Shown: one piece after another, positions 1 to 7,044 of the stretch
Layout of the letters: every line of letters begins with the position of its first letter
Position numbering within the stretch: the first letter of the stretch is position 1
Assembly: GCA_937969485.1 (NCBI GenBank)
Contig: CALBVQ010000004.1
Location: 1 to 7,347 of the forward strand
Source: an uncultured Saprospiraceae bacterium
GTDB taxonomy: Bacteria; Bacteroidota; Bacteroidia; Chitinophagales; Saprospiraceae
Length of the DNA stretch: 7,347 bases
Reading direction: 5' to 3'
Notes under the pieces: model-generated
What the model saw: only the letters and a program-made list of their open reading frames with translations
Told to the model about the DNA's origin: nothing
Databases searched by the model: none
Translations under genes and position numbers: made by a program

Positions 1-1627
1 AGGGAGTAGTACCATCAGCTAGAGGAAAGTTGTATACACCTGCATCCAAAGGTGTATAATTGACGCCATCCTCACTTACTGATATTGCTACCGATTCAAA
101 TCCATATTCTGGATGATCTGCTCCATTATAATTCCATATTGTAGATCCTAGCAGCTGATATCGATTTCCTAAATCATATTGAATCCAATGAGAGTCTTCA
201 TGGGCCGGGTTCGGATTCGGCGTCTTAGTACAGCTAAACCAATTGTCCTCTTCGCGATTATCAACTTGCATGTTCTTGGCACAACTTTCCGACGGAATGA
301 AGTTAGCTTCTTGGTCATCACATTCTCCTACTTCACATGGCGTACCAACGCATTCACAATTTGTATCAAATTGATCATTATTAGTAAACTTGTTACCATC
401 ATCACATAAGACACCTGCGTTTATACAAGCTAGTTCGCAATCGTAATCATACATCAGCATGTTTGGTATGTATTTCCAGAAGGATGTGTCAGAATATGGC
501 GTCTTCCACTGCACACTGAAATTTTCTCCACCACCGCCTTCTTTGTGATTTAGTTCATAGTAATAATATGTATCCTTAGTCAAGGTAATATATGAACCCG
601 TCTGCTCAGGGTACTTATCATGTTGTGAGGAATTTGTCCACCCAGGGACATGAACAGAATAATTTTCTTTGTTTAATTCATCTTCATCTGAACTAAGATA
701 AAAGTAGGTATTATCATCTCCCGTTACATTAAATGCATATTCTCCAGTGATGGGAACTGTCAAAAATCCTTGTACTTGATTACCAATTTCGTTGAAAGTG
801 TTTTCTGGGGGATACGTCAAATATTGTAACGCTGCTCCATTATCCGGCATTGCAGGAAAATTTACTCCTGAATAAAGGTCACTAATATTACTTCCAGGTA
901 GATTTTCATACCTATAAGAAAAAACCTTCCCTCTTTCTCCTACGCATGAATTTGACGTATTAACTTTTCCCACACAGTTGCAGTTTCCATCTTCCATATC
1001 ATCGATAGTGCTCGCATTTCCATCGTCGCAAGGCAAACCTCTTTTTGGACAAACTGGCTCAGCACAATCTACTCCATGTATATAATTTGAGGTTATAATA
1101 TGCCAAACGTCAGGCGTCAGAAAGTCATTCTGCCAAAATACTTTCGCATAGTCACTACCTGTTCCTTCTGCCATTTCCAGCCTAAAATAGTAAAATTCAT
1201 TGGCCTGAAGTAAAATTTGCTCTGAGGTCTGCTCTGGATATTTTATGTGGTTTGTACTACCAGTGCTTGAATTCGTATAGCATCGTAGAGTAGCGTTAGC
1301 TGGCTGATCGTCCGTACTTAGATAAAAGCGCACTCTATCATCACCAGTAATATTAAAACTCACGTTTCCCGATTGAGGCACTGATATAAAGCCTTCGACC
1401 AAGGCACCAAAAAATGACTTGTAGTTAGACGGGGTTTCTAGACGATACAAAGTTTTGATTGTGTCAGGAGAATTCGGGAACTCTGGCAACTTTAGCAAAT
1501 CTTCGATGTAGCTATTTAAGAGGTTATCATAAAATTTCCATTCTACCTCACCTGCTGTACCCACACAAATTTGGGCGGAAGCCCCTTGTGCAAAAAATAA
1601 AACTAAAACTATTAATATCTGCTTCAT
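1..1627 (-). CDS. Exported multidomain surface protein with tandem PA14-like domains and a discoidin-like domain (3' end cut by window edge)
   Basis: Translating the minus strand from the ATG at 1627 gives 542 codons with no stop before the window edge, so the C-terminus is missing. Residues 1-18 (MKQILIVLVLFFAQGASA, followed by Q) form a Sec signal peptide. Residues about 27-180 and 233-390 are two PA14-like beta domains, each with the hallmark Asp pair (D96-D97 and D304-D305) in 'TGDD....FYLS.D'. Each is followed by a Cys-rich linker of the form 'CDDGN..T..D.....C.CVG' (about residues 187-230 and 396-428). Residues about 463-542 look like an F5/8 type C (discoidin) domain: 'WIQYDLGNRYQLLGSTIWNY', then 'SVAISVSEDGVNYTPL'. 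PA14 and discoidin folds commonly bind carbohydrate, so a surface adhesin or glycan-binding role is inferred. It is the last visible gene of a four-gene operon, 9 bp after the DUF1501 gene. A type IX secretion sorting domain would be expected beyond the edge but cannot be seen. The domain calls are from motif reading only. Confidence 0.85.
   Translation of the reverse strand, partial: MKQILIVLVLFFAQGASAQICVGTAGEVEWKFYDNLLNSYIEDLLKLPEFPNSPDTIKTLYRLETPSNYKSFFGALVEGFISVPQSGNVSFNITGDDRVRFYLSTDDQPANATLRCYTNSSTGSTNHIKYPEQTSEQILLQANEFYYFRLEMAEGTGSDYAKVFWQNDFLTPDVWHIITSNYIHGVDCAEPVCPKRGLPCDDGNASTIDDMEDGNCNCVGKVNTSNSCVGERGKVFSYRYENLPGSNISDLYSGVNFPAMPDNGAALQYLTYPPENTFNEIGNQVQGFLTVPITGEYAFNVTGDDNTYFYLSSDEDELNKENYSVHVPGWTNSSQHDKYPEQTGSYITLTKDTYYYYELNHKEGGGGENFSVQWKTPYSDTSFWKYIPNMLMYDYDCELACINAGVLCDDGNKFTNNDQFDTNCECVGTPCEVGECDDQEANFIPSESCAKNMQVDNREEDNWFSCTKTPNPNPAHEDSHWIQYDLGNRYQLLGSTIWNYNGADHPEYGFESVAISVSEDGVNYTPLDAGVYNFPLADGTTP
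344..1567 (-). repeat. Two tandem protein-level repeats (PA14 plus Cys-rich linker), period about 208 residues
   Basis: Two copies of the same module lie head to tail inside the left-edge gene. Matched landmarks are CVG at residues 21 and 228, the PA14 Asp pair at 96-97 and 304-305, KYPEQT at 129 and 338, the 'DC' Cys at 188 and 397, CDDGN at 200 and 408, and C.CVG at 216 and 424. Spacings are 207-209 residues, so the whole PA14-plus-linker unit was duplicated. A third Cys-rich stretch (431-466) then leads into the discoidin-like domain instead of a third PA14. The copies have diverged a good deal between the landmarks, so the duplication is not recent. Confidence 0.85.
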
Positions 1628-1636
1628 TGTAATATA

Positions 1637-3085
1637 TTATTGGAACATACCTATAGGCATATAATCACTAGGAATTGAGGTGGTACAATTTGATGAATCG
1701 TAAAATCGACAAAGATTAGGCAATACGTAGTCGATATCATTTGGAGAAACCCCAAACCACAAAGCTATTTCGGCATAAAATTCATCAATCGAGGTAGTCG
1801 GAATCAATACACCTCTATGAGACACATTTAGCAATCCGTCTAAAGCAAGAGAAGGAAATTCTCCAAAAATTTGACCACCATTTATTGCGCCTCCCATGAT
1901 CATCTGATTTCCACCCCATGCATGATCTGACCCGCTTCCGTTTGATGTCAGAGTTCTAGCAAAATCCGAAATTGTATAGGTCACCACATCATTAAATTTA
2001 CCGATTTCTTGTAGTGCATTCTTGAACTCTAAAAGCCCTGCATTTACCTCGGGTAGAACATTATTTTGCTCATCTAATAAGTTACTATGATTGTCGAAAC
2101 CATTCACTTTAACGAAAAACACCTGTCTGTTTAGTCCAAGATGTTGATGCACACTTATTAGCTCTGCAACCATTTTCAAATCATTGGAAAATCTTGTCTC
2201 TGAAAATGTTGTACTAAGAGGTGTCAACTTACCGAGAGCTGTCTTATAAATTTCAATACTATCTGCTGTGGAACTAGTTAGCGCTCCTAATGTTTGTTGG
2301 AAAATATTATTGTAGGTCTGATCTGCAAGGCTTTTAATAGTCCCATTCTTGTTGTCATTTAGGAAACCTGATTCTTGGTACCAGCTGGGGTAGCCGCTAT
2401 AACCTAAATTATCTGGAGTCGCATTGTTAGCAATACTGAATTCTGCCGTACTGCTTCCTACTTGAAACCTATTTTTTCCATCAAGAGAAATATTCATCGA
2501 GATCTTATCGATCGTATTCATATCATGCAGAATATCTGCCATCCGGCCACCAAATCCCAATCCTGTTCTTGTGTCCGGTAGAGAAGTTTGCCACTGCATT
2601 TGCTGATCACTATGAGAATACAATCCAAGAGGTCTTTTCTTCAACGCATCGTTATATTCTGTATAATTTGCTATAGGCTCAGAAAGAGTACCGACATTTG
2701 TAAGGAATGATAATTCTCCCGCATCAAACATTGTCTTGACGTCACCAAGTGCGCCATGCACTCCAAACTCTGGTAATCCCGCAGGTCGGTTAAGTATTTT
2801 CAATTGTTCCTCGTCTGTACGATCAAGAGATATCCCTATTCTTGTACTTTCATATTCCGCATACGGATCATCATCTGTAGGAACCAACACATTATATGTA
2901 TCGCACCCGCCAGCTAACAAAACACAAACAATTGCTTTGTAGTCATTATTATTGTTGAGAATATGTGGTCTCGCAGCCAATGTATTAAACATTCCGAGAT
3001 TTATAGCACTGCTCAGAAAAGCAGTTGATCCCATAGCTGCGCATGTAGAATCTCTTAAAAATTTTCGTCTTGAAAAATTAGTCAT
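1637..3085 (-). CDS. DUF1501 family protein with twin-arginine (Tat) signal
   Basis: This 482-residue protein begins with a Tat signal (S-R-R-K-F-L-R at residues 5-11, then a hydrophobic stretch to about 38), so it is probably exported folded across the inner membrane. DUF1501 landmarks appear in order: 'LLAGGCDTYNVLVP' (56-69), 'LYSHSDQQMQWQT' (155-167), 'VNGFDNHSNLLDEQ' (327-340), 'SDFARTL' (373-379), 'GSDHAWGGNQ' (385-394) and a C-terminal stretch around 'FGVSPNDIDYVLPNL'. The family is placed with the alkaline phosphatase/sulfatase-like fold. By that analogy Asp62-Thr63 and Asp387-His388 are candidate active-site or metal residues, which is inference. Length is normal for the family and no frameshift is seen. 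The start lies 2 bp after the stop of the DUF1800 gene, so the two are almost certainly cotranscribed and perhaps translationally coupled. No type IX sorting domain is visible at the C-terminus, which suggests a periplasmic or membrane-associated location. Substrate unknown. Confidence 0.9.
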   Translation of the reverse strand: MTNFSRRKFLRDSTCAAMGSTAFLSSAINLGMFNTLAARPHILNNNNDYKAIVCVLLAGGCDTYNVLVPTDDDPYAEYESTRIGISLDRTDEEQLKILNRPAGLPEFGVHGALGDVKTMFDAGELSFLTNVGTLSEPIANYTEYNDALKKRPLGLYSHSDQQMQWQTSLPDTRTGLGFGGRMADILHDMNTIDKISMNISLDGKNRFQVGSSTAEFSIANNATPDNLGYSGYPSWYQESGFLNDNKNGTIKSLADQTYNNIFQQTLGALTSSTADSIEIYKTALGKLTPLSTTFSETRFSNDLKMVAELISVHQHLGLNRQVFFVKVNGFDNHSNLLDEQNNVLPEVNAGLLEFKNALQEIGKFNDVVTYTISDFARTLTSNGSGSDHAWGGNQMIMGGAINGGQIFGEFPSLALDGLLNVSHRGVLIPTTSIDEFYAEIALWFGVSPNDIDYVLPNLCRFYDSSNCTTSIPSDYMPIGMFQ

Positions 3086-3087
3086 TG

Positions 3088-4860
3088 TTATCTATTTATT
3101 AAGTATTCTGGAGAAGCCATAATGAGTAAGATTGCCAACTCCAATCTATCTTGATGAGAGTCTTCGTTGTACAAGGGGTAGTTCTTTACTGCTGTAACAA
3201 TTTTGTTAAATGACTCATCACTTAAATTCCCTCTTGCAAGCAGAAGATTAAGTCTATCAATCAGGTAAACGATATTCTGGTCTCCTGTCAGAAGTAGCTC
3301 GGCCCCAAAATCTAATTGAGTCTGTTCATCTAGATACCCAGCTGAATTTTCATCTTGAAACAAAATTAATTCGTCAGCATAATTATTATTCCTAATCCAG
3401 TTATCAAGGCCATTAAAGTATCCCATCAATGATTTCGAATCCGCTAATTGAAATTCTGGCGCATATAAGTCAGCATCATTTATGGGACCTAGGGGTTGAT
3501 AAGTACTTTGAAAGAAGTTAAATACACTAGGAGCACCGAGAGGTCGTTGATCAATTCTTTGATAGACATCTCGCATATCATTCCTATAATTCCCCGAGTC
3601 AGTGTAGGCATTAAACGCCTTGTGAATTTGCAAATATCTGAGGAATGGTTCACTTAACATTCCAAAGGTCGGATCCTCCTGTACTCCGCAATTATTGACA
3701 TATGGATCAAGTAAGATCGCTTTGATCACAGCCGCCAAATCACCACGCACCCCAGAACCGTTGTTCTCAAAAACCATACTGACACGCTCTACATAGGGCG
3801 GGGGAGGATTGGAAGTAACTAGCCGTTGTATTAATAATTTACAGATAAATGGAGCCGTATTAGGATGATTGAACACATTGTCCAACGCATCGTTTATATC
3901 AGCTATACCGTCCACCGTCGTTCTTTCCTCTATAACATATCCATTAAGCAGGTTCTTTTCAGCTGGTTCGTGATACTCATTAAACATTATCATCGGTATT
4001 CTATAAGATGTATCGTGTCTTGCGCTCTTATTAAAATATTCTCGATCTCCCCATGTTAGGCCAGTGAAAACCTTAGCAAATTCAGCAATTTCGTAATTCC
4101 CATAAGTCGGAATCAGTTCACCCAAAGAATCAAGTTTAGGTGTTCCATCCAAATTCAGCTCGTGTAAACCTATTGTAAAAAGTTGCATCAATTCTCGTGC
4201 GTAGTTTTCATCAGGAAATTTATTCTCTGCTGGAACCGCCTTAGAGTTATTCACATAGGTAAGATAGGCACCCATTGCTGAGTGAAATGTAACATCTCCA
4301 AGAAGATCTCTGTAATTTCCGAAGGCATTATCTAAAAGCATATCATAGTAGCTAGAAAATGCCAAAGTCCTATTTTCAAATCCAGACACGCTGCTTATTA
4401 CAACAATTTGGCTTAATGCATAAGCTACTTTTTGTCGTAAAATATCCTCTGATTTCATAAAATAGTTCCACCATGCATATCTCCACATTCTTGTCGAATA
4501 GCCAAATTCGCCTGTACTATCTTGAGCATACAAAGCATACTCGTGTATTTTCTCATCAAGAGTAAATAGCCTTGGTGTAGCTAGCTGATCATCAATCCAA
4601 TCTTCGATACCCATGGTATCTACCGTGTATATATCATCGAAGTTATATGCCAAAGAAGAGTATGTCAGGAATCTTGCAGATGCTGCGGAATTAGGCAAGT
4701 AACCTGCAGCTGATGTTGTATTTTGTGCTTGATCTTCATTATCACTGGCAGTTACAGAGATATCGCTTTCACCAAATCCCAATAAGATTGTGTCAACTTG
4801 ACCGTATGATTGCAGTGCAAGAAAGAGAAAACAGCTAAATGCTATAATTTTACTATACAT
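3088..4860 (-). CDS. DUF1800 family protein, Sec-exported
   Basis: This is a 590-residue protein with a Sec signal peptide (residues 1-20, ending in SYG before Q21). DUF1800 motifs run through the chain: 'SARFLTYSSLAYNFDD' (61-76), 'GIEDWIDDQLA' (84-94), 'LRQKVAYALSQIVVIS' (141-156), the signature 'DENYARELMQLFTIGL' (217-232), 'EIAEFAKVFTGLTWG' (257-271), 'FICKLLIQRLV' (338-348), 'GDLAAVIKAILLDP' (373-386), 'GAPSVFNFFQSTY' (442-454) and the typical ending 'ILLIMASPEYLINR'. The protein appears complete. The biochemical function of DUF1800 is, to my knowledge, not established. The family is mostly helical and is repeatedly found next to DUF1501, as here, so the two probably act on one substrate or in one complex in the envelope. 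It starts 11 bp after the preceding gene and ends 2 bp before the DUF1501 start. The N-terminal motif has SSLA where many relatives have a Thr-Phe-Gly type sequence, a minor divergence. Confidence 0.9.
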   Translation of the reverse strand: MYSKIIAFSCFLFLALQSYGQVDTILLGFGESDISVTASDNEDQAQNTTSAAGYLPNSAASARFLTYSSLAYNFDDIYTVDTMGIEDWIDDQLATPRLFTLDEKIHEYALYAQDSTGEFGYSTRMWRYAWWNYFMKSEDILRQKVAYALSQIVVISSVSGFENRTLAFSSYYDMLLDNAFGNYRDLLGDVTFHSAMGAYLTYVNNSKAVPAENKFPDENYARELMQLFTIGLHELNLDGTPKLDSLGELIPTYGNYEIAEFAKVFTGLTWGDREYFNKSARHDTSYRIPMIMFNEYHEPAEKNLLNGYVIEERTTVDGIADINDALDNVFNHPNTAPFICKLLIQRLVTSNPPPPYVERVSMVFENNGSGVRGDLAAVIKAILLDPYVNNCGVQEDPTFGMLSEPFLRYLQIHKAFNAYTDSGNYRNDMRDVYQRIDQRPLGAPSVFNFFQSTYQPLGPINDADLYAPEFQLADSKSLMGYFNGLDNWIRNNNYADELILFQDENSAGYLDEQTQLDFGAELLLTGDQNIVYLIDRLNLLLARGNLSDESFNKIVTAVKNYPLYNEDSHQDRLELAILLIMASPEYLINR

Positions 4861-4871
4861 AATTATGTAGA

Positions 4872-5333
4872 TTAATTTCCTCTTTTAATTGCTTCAACTT
4901 CATTTCTTAGTTTTTCATTCTCCTCGCTCAGCTTGATTGTATATTGCCACAACCATTCTATTTGTTCTAAGAGCTTCGCATCCATAGATTGAAGATCGTA
5001 ACCCTCTTTCACAAGTTGATCAGCTGACGGCAAATTAACAAGATGTGAATTTTGCTCAATACATGTTTTTACTTCGGAAATCTCTGGAAGCTTTATGAAT
5101 GAATCATCCGACCAATCCGCAGAGTTCTTTACTGAAACTTTAACTTTCTCAGTCAAGATTCCATGTTCTACAAATAAGTTATATCCATCAGGTGTATTAA
5201 AATTGGTAGTATCACCAATTACGACCTTTCCATCTGTTTTTAAAAGAAGCAGATCGTCACTTTGAGCAAAACCAGAGTTACACAAAACAAAAAAGGCAAA
5301 AAATACTGTGAGTAGGTCTTTTATTTCCATCAT
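4872..5333 (-). CDS. Short exported protein with a tail-fibre-type 'GILTEKVKV' domain and C-terminal coiled coil
   Basis: A 153-residue protein, first gene of the operon. Residues 1-23 form a Sec signal (LCNSGFA before Q24). 'GKVVIGDT' (35-42) and 'GYNLFVEHGILTEKVKVSVK' (50-69), followed by NSADWSDD, match the C-terminal domain that ends many large Bacteroidota proteins annotated as tail-fibre-like or peptidase S74-like. The later motif 'SHLVNLPSADQLVKEGYDL' (96-114) also fits, although a common HLP is HLV here and the segment after the Trp is several residues shorter than usual. Residues about 117-150 are Glu/Lys/Leu-rich with heptad-like spacing, so a coiled coil and perhaps trimerisation are likely. 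This version stands alone and lacks the usual long N-terminal beta-rich region. ATG codons at 5333 and 5330 are both possible starts. Its role is unknown; a structural or oligomerisation partner for the downstream exported proteins is inference. Confidence 0.8.
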   Translation of the reverse strand: MMEIKDLLTVFFAFFVLCNSGFAQSDDLLLLKTDGKVVIGDTTNFNTPDGYNLFVEHGILTEKVKVSVKNSADWSDDSFIKLPEISEVKTCIEQNSHLVNLPSADQLVKEGYDLQSMDAKLLEQIEWLWQYTIKLSEENEKLRNEVEAIKRGN

Positions 5334-5344
5334 TAAGCTATTAT

Positions 5345-5373
5345 GTATTAAAGAAAAAACTAATATATGTCAA
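5345..5373 (-). promoter_or_regulatory. Candidate promoter for the DUF1800/DUF1501 operon
   Basis: Read on the minus strand, TTGACA (5373-5368) is followed after exactly 17 bp by TAATAC (5350-5345), and the operon's first ATG is at 5333. This resembles a general sigma-70 arrangement. It is not a match to the Bacteroidota TAnnTTTG element, and the region is AT-rich enough for chance matches. If used, the untranslated leader would be only about 5 nt, which is unusually short. Tentative. Confidence 0.3.
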
Positions 5374-5405
5374 TTATAATTAAATTAGTAATGTTTCCTT
5401 GACAT
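5367..5405. repeat. Inverted repeat ATGTCAA / TTGACAT in the divergent intergenic region
   Basis: ATGTCAA (5367-5373) and TTGACAT (5399-5405) are perfect 7-bp inverted copies, with centres 32 bp apart, about three helical turns. The left arm overlaps the candidate -35 of the minus-strand operon. A dimeric regulator site acting on both directions is possible. One 7-bp pair in about 110 bp of AT-rich DNA can also arise by chance. Confidence 0.25.
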
Positions 5406-5464
5406 TTATAGGAGCAACTTAAAAACTTTTTCGCTGCTTATCATAATATGATTCCTATAACACA

Positions 5465-5472
5465 TACTTTTG
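5465..5472 (+). promoter_or_regulatory. TAnnTTTG-type -7 element upstream of the S41 protease gene
   Basis: The sequence TACTTTTG matches the Bacteroidota -7 consensus TAnnTTTG exactly. Transcription would begin near 5479, about 10 nt before the ATG at 5490 and downstream of the alternative ATG at 5448. I see no convincing TTTG -33 element at the expected distance, so this rests on the -7 match and its position alone. Confidence 0.35.
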
Positions 5473-5489
5473 TAAGATATATGTACAAA

Positions 5490-7031
5490 ATGTCACTGAA
5501 AACAAAAGAAGTTAGTTACAAAATTTGGTTGCCATTTATGTTGGCAATCTCGACAGCAATAGGAATGCTGGTAGGTTACAGGATGTCAGCTGAAAACTTC
5601 AATGACTCTGATATGGTTAGTGGACTTTCGTCCAAAAGCCAACAAGAGAAGACATTGGAAGAAATTCTGAAATACATAGATAACAAGTACGTTGATAGCA
5701 TCGATCAAAAGGTTTTGGTGGATGCAGCAATAAATGCAATGTTAGATCAACTGGATCCTCATAGTGTTTATATTTCTCCAGATCAGATTTTAGATGTAAA
5801 TGAAGGCATGTCAGGCTTTTACAAAGGTATGGGCATAGAAACTGTTTATCTTGATGATACGTTAAGAGTTGTCCGTGTTTTGGGCGAAAGCCCAGCAGAA
5901 AAGGCAGGAATTTCTTATGGCGATCTTATTACGACAGTTAACGATTCACTTCTAGCTGGCCAGAATATAGAAAGAGATGAACAATGGGAAATGTTGCGAG
6001 CAAAATCAGACTTAACTTTTAAGCTAGGTATCATAGATAAGGACGGTAATAGTAAGGAAGCAATCGTCACACCCGAAAAAATCAAGGCACCCAACGTTGA
6101 CTTTTTTGATCACGAAGGTACTGCATATATTAACATACTTAGATTCAGTGATAAAACTTATGAGGGAATAGTTGATGCCTTAGAAGCTGTTCAAGAGAAT
6201 AAGATAATTGACAAGCTAATACTTGACTTGCGAAATAATCCAGGTGGATATCTTCCTGAAGCGACCAAGATTCTCAATCAGCTTTTTGTCGAAGATAAAC
6301 GACTACTAGTTTATACGGAAGATCGAACGAAAAGAAAAACTGAATATAAAACCACTGGCAGACCTTTTTATCAAATTAACAAGTTAGTGATTTTAGTGAA
6401 TGAAGGTTCAGCTAGTGCAAGTGAAATAATTGCAGGAGCTTTGCAGGACTGGGACAAAGCAGTAATAGTTGGAAAAGAGACCTTCGGAAAAGGCTTGGTA
6501 CAAGAACAATTTACTCTTTCAAACGGAGGTGCAATCAGACTTACAACAGCACGTTATTACACGCCTTCTGGTAGATCAATTCAGACACCGTACGATGAGA
6601 TACATCAAGATTCTAGCCTACTATTTTATTCTAAAACCCATGAACGGATCTTGAGTTCTAACGGAGGAATTTCACCAGACTATGAGATAAATTGGTCAAA
6701 AGATGACTTAGTTACGATGGAGGCTGTATCAAATAACATTAGTGTTAACTCTTACAAGGTAATTAGGAATTTGACTAAAAATAAGGATATCAAGGCACTT
6801 TCTGAAAAAGAGATTGAATCAGAGATTCTTAAAATATTAGGCACTGATGATTTTCCTGATGAGCTCAATAAATCATTAGCTGTAAGCATGATGTTTTACT
6901 CCGTGTACAATCAGTTAGGTGAAGATGATAAGGCAAATGGATATTTGGTACAGTACGACAAATTCATTAATGTAGCGATGGAAAAGCTTACTGGCGAAAA
7001 CTTATTTACCGACCTTCTTCCTAAGAATTAG
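5490..7031 (+). CDS. S41 family carboxyl-terminal processing protease (CtpA/CtpB type)
   Basis: With the ATG at 5490 this is a 513-residue serine protease, anchored in the inner membrane by one helix (about residues 12-32) with its body in the periplasm. Then come a helical segment with 'AMLDQLDPHSVYISP' (83-97), a PDZ domain (about 106-190, with 'GMGIETV' and 'SPAEKAGISYGDLI') and the S41 core (about 210-366). The core contains 'LDLRNNPGGYL' and the catalytic Ser309 in 'NEGSASASE'. Lys334 and Gln338 lie in 'FGKGLVQ', with the 25-residue Ser-Lys spacing known from plant and algal D1 processing protease. 'NGGISPDY' (391-398) is a conserved C-terminal motif. Such enzymes cleave substrates after PDZ recognition of C-terminal tails. 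The frame is also open to ATGs at 5448 and 5481. I prefer 5490 because relatives begin with a few basic residues before the helix, and because a TAnnTTTG element lies between 5448 and 5490. It is divergent from the DUF1800/DUF1501 operon, and a functional link is unproven. Confidence 0.93.
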   Translation: MSLKTKEVSYKIWLPFMLAISTAIGMLVGYRMSAENFNDSDMVSGLSSKSQQEKTLEEILKYIDNKYVDSIDQKVLVDAAINAMLDQLDPHSVYISPDQILDVNEGMSGFYKGMGIETVYLDDTLRVVRVLGESPAEKAGISYGDLITTVNDSLLAGQNIERDEQWEMLRAKSDLTFKLGIIDKDGNSKEAIVTPEKIKAPNVDFFDHEGTAYINILRFSDKTYEGIVDALEAVQENKIIDKLILDLRNNPGGYLPEATKILNQLFVEDKRLLVYTEDRTKRKTEYKTTGRPFYQINKLVILVNEGSASASEIIAGALQDWDKAVIVGKETFGKGLVQEQFTLSNGGAIRLTTARYYTPSGRSIQTPYDEIHQDSSLLFYSKTHERILSSNGGISPDYEINWSKDDLVTMEAVSNNISVNSYKVIRNLTKNKDIKALSEKEIESEILKILGTDDFPDELNKSLAVSMMFYSVYNQLGEDDKANGYLVQYDKFINVAMEKLTGENLFTDLLPKN

Positions 7032-7044
7032 ATATTGAAACTGA

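Larger units (their letters stand above)
1..5333 (-). other. Predicted four-gene operon of exported proteins
   Basis: Four genes run in the same direction with intergenic gaps of 11, 2 and 9 bp and no room for internal promoters or terminators outside coding sequence. Every product carries an export signal: three Sec and one Tat. The unit continues past the left edge, so further genes and the terminator may lie outside the window. Confidence 0.75.

Noticed and set aside
179..409. Open plus-strand frame of 76 codons
   Set aside because: It lies wholly inside the left-edge PA14/discoidin gene on the other strand, which has clear domains; the frame has no recognisable motif.
2736..2942. Open plus-strand frame of 68 codons
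   Set aside because: Antisense shadow within the DUF1501 gene; no start context or family motif.
3029..3085. Possible lipobox in the DUF1501 signal (STC at residues 13-15)
   Set aside because: No hydrophobic stretch precedes the Cys and Thr is at -1; the twin-arginine reading explains the N-terminus.
3865..4059. Open plus-strand frame of 64 codons
   Set aside because: Antisense shadow within the DUF1800 gene.
5265..5333. Possible lipoprotein signal in the 153-aa protein (VLC at residues 16-18)
   Set aside because: The residue before Cys is Leu, not Gly, Ala or Ser as a lipobox needs; the GFA-Q site downstream fits signal peptidase I better.
5410..5414. AGGAG resembling a Shine-Dalgarno sequence
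   Set aside because: No ATG, GTG or TTG follows within about 12 nt; the nearest S41 start is over 30 nt away.
6469..6654. Second plus-strand frame of 61 codons
   Set aside because: Overlaps the catalytic Lys region of the S41 gene in another frame; no independent support.
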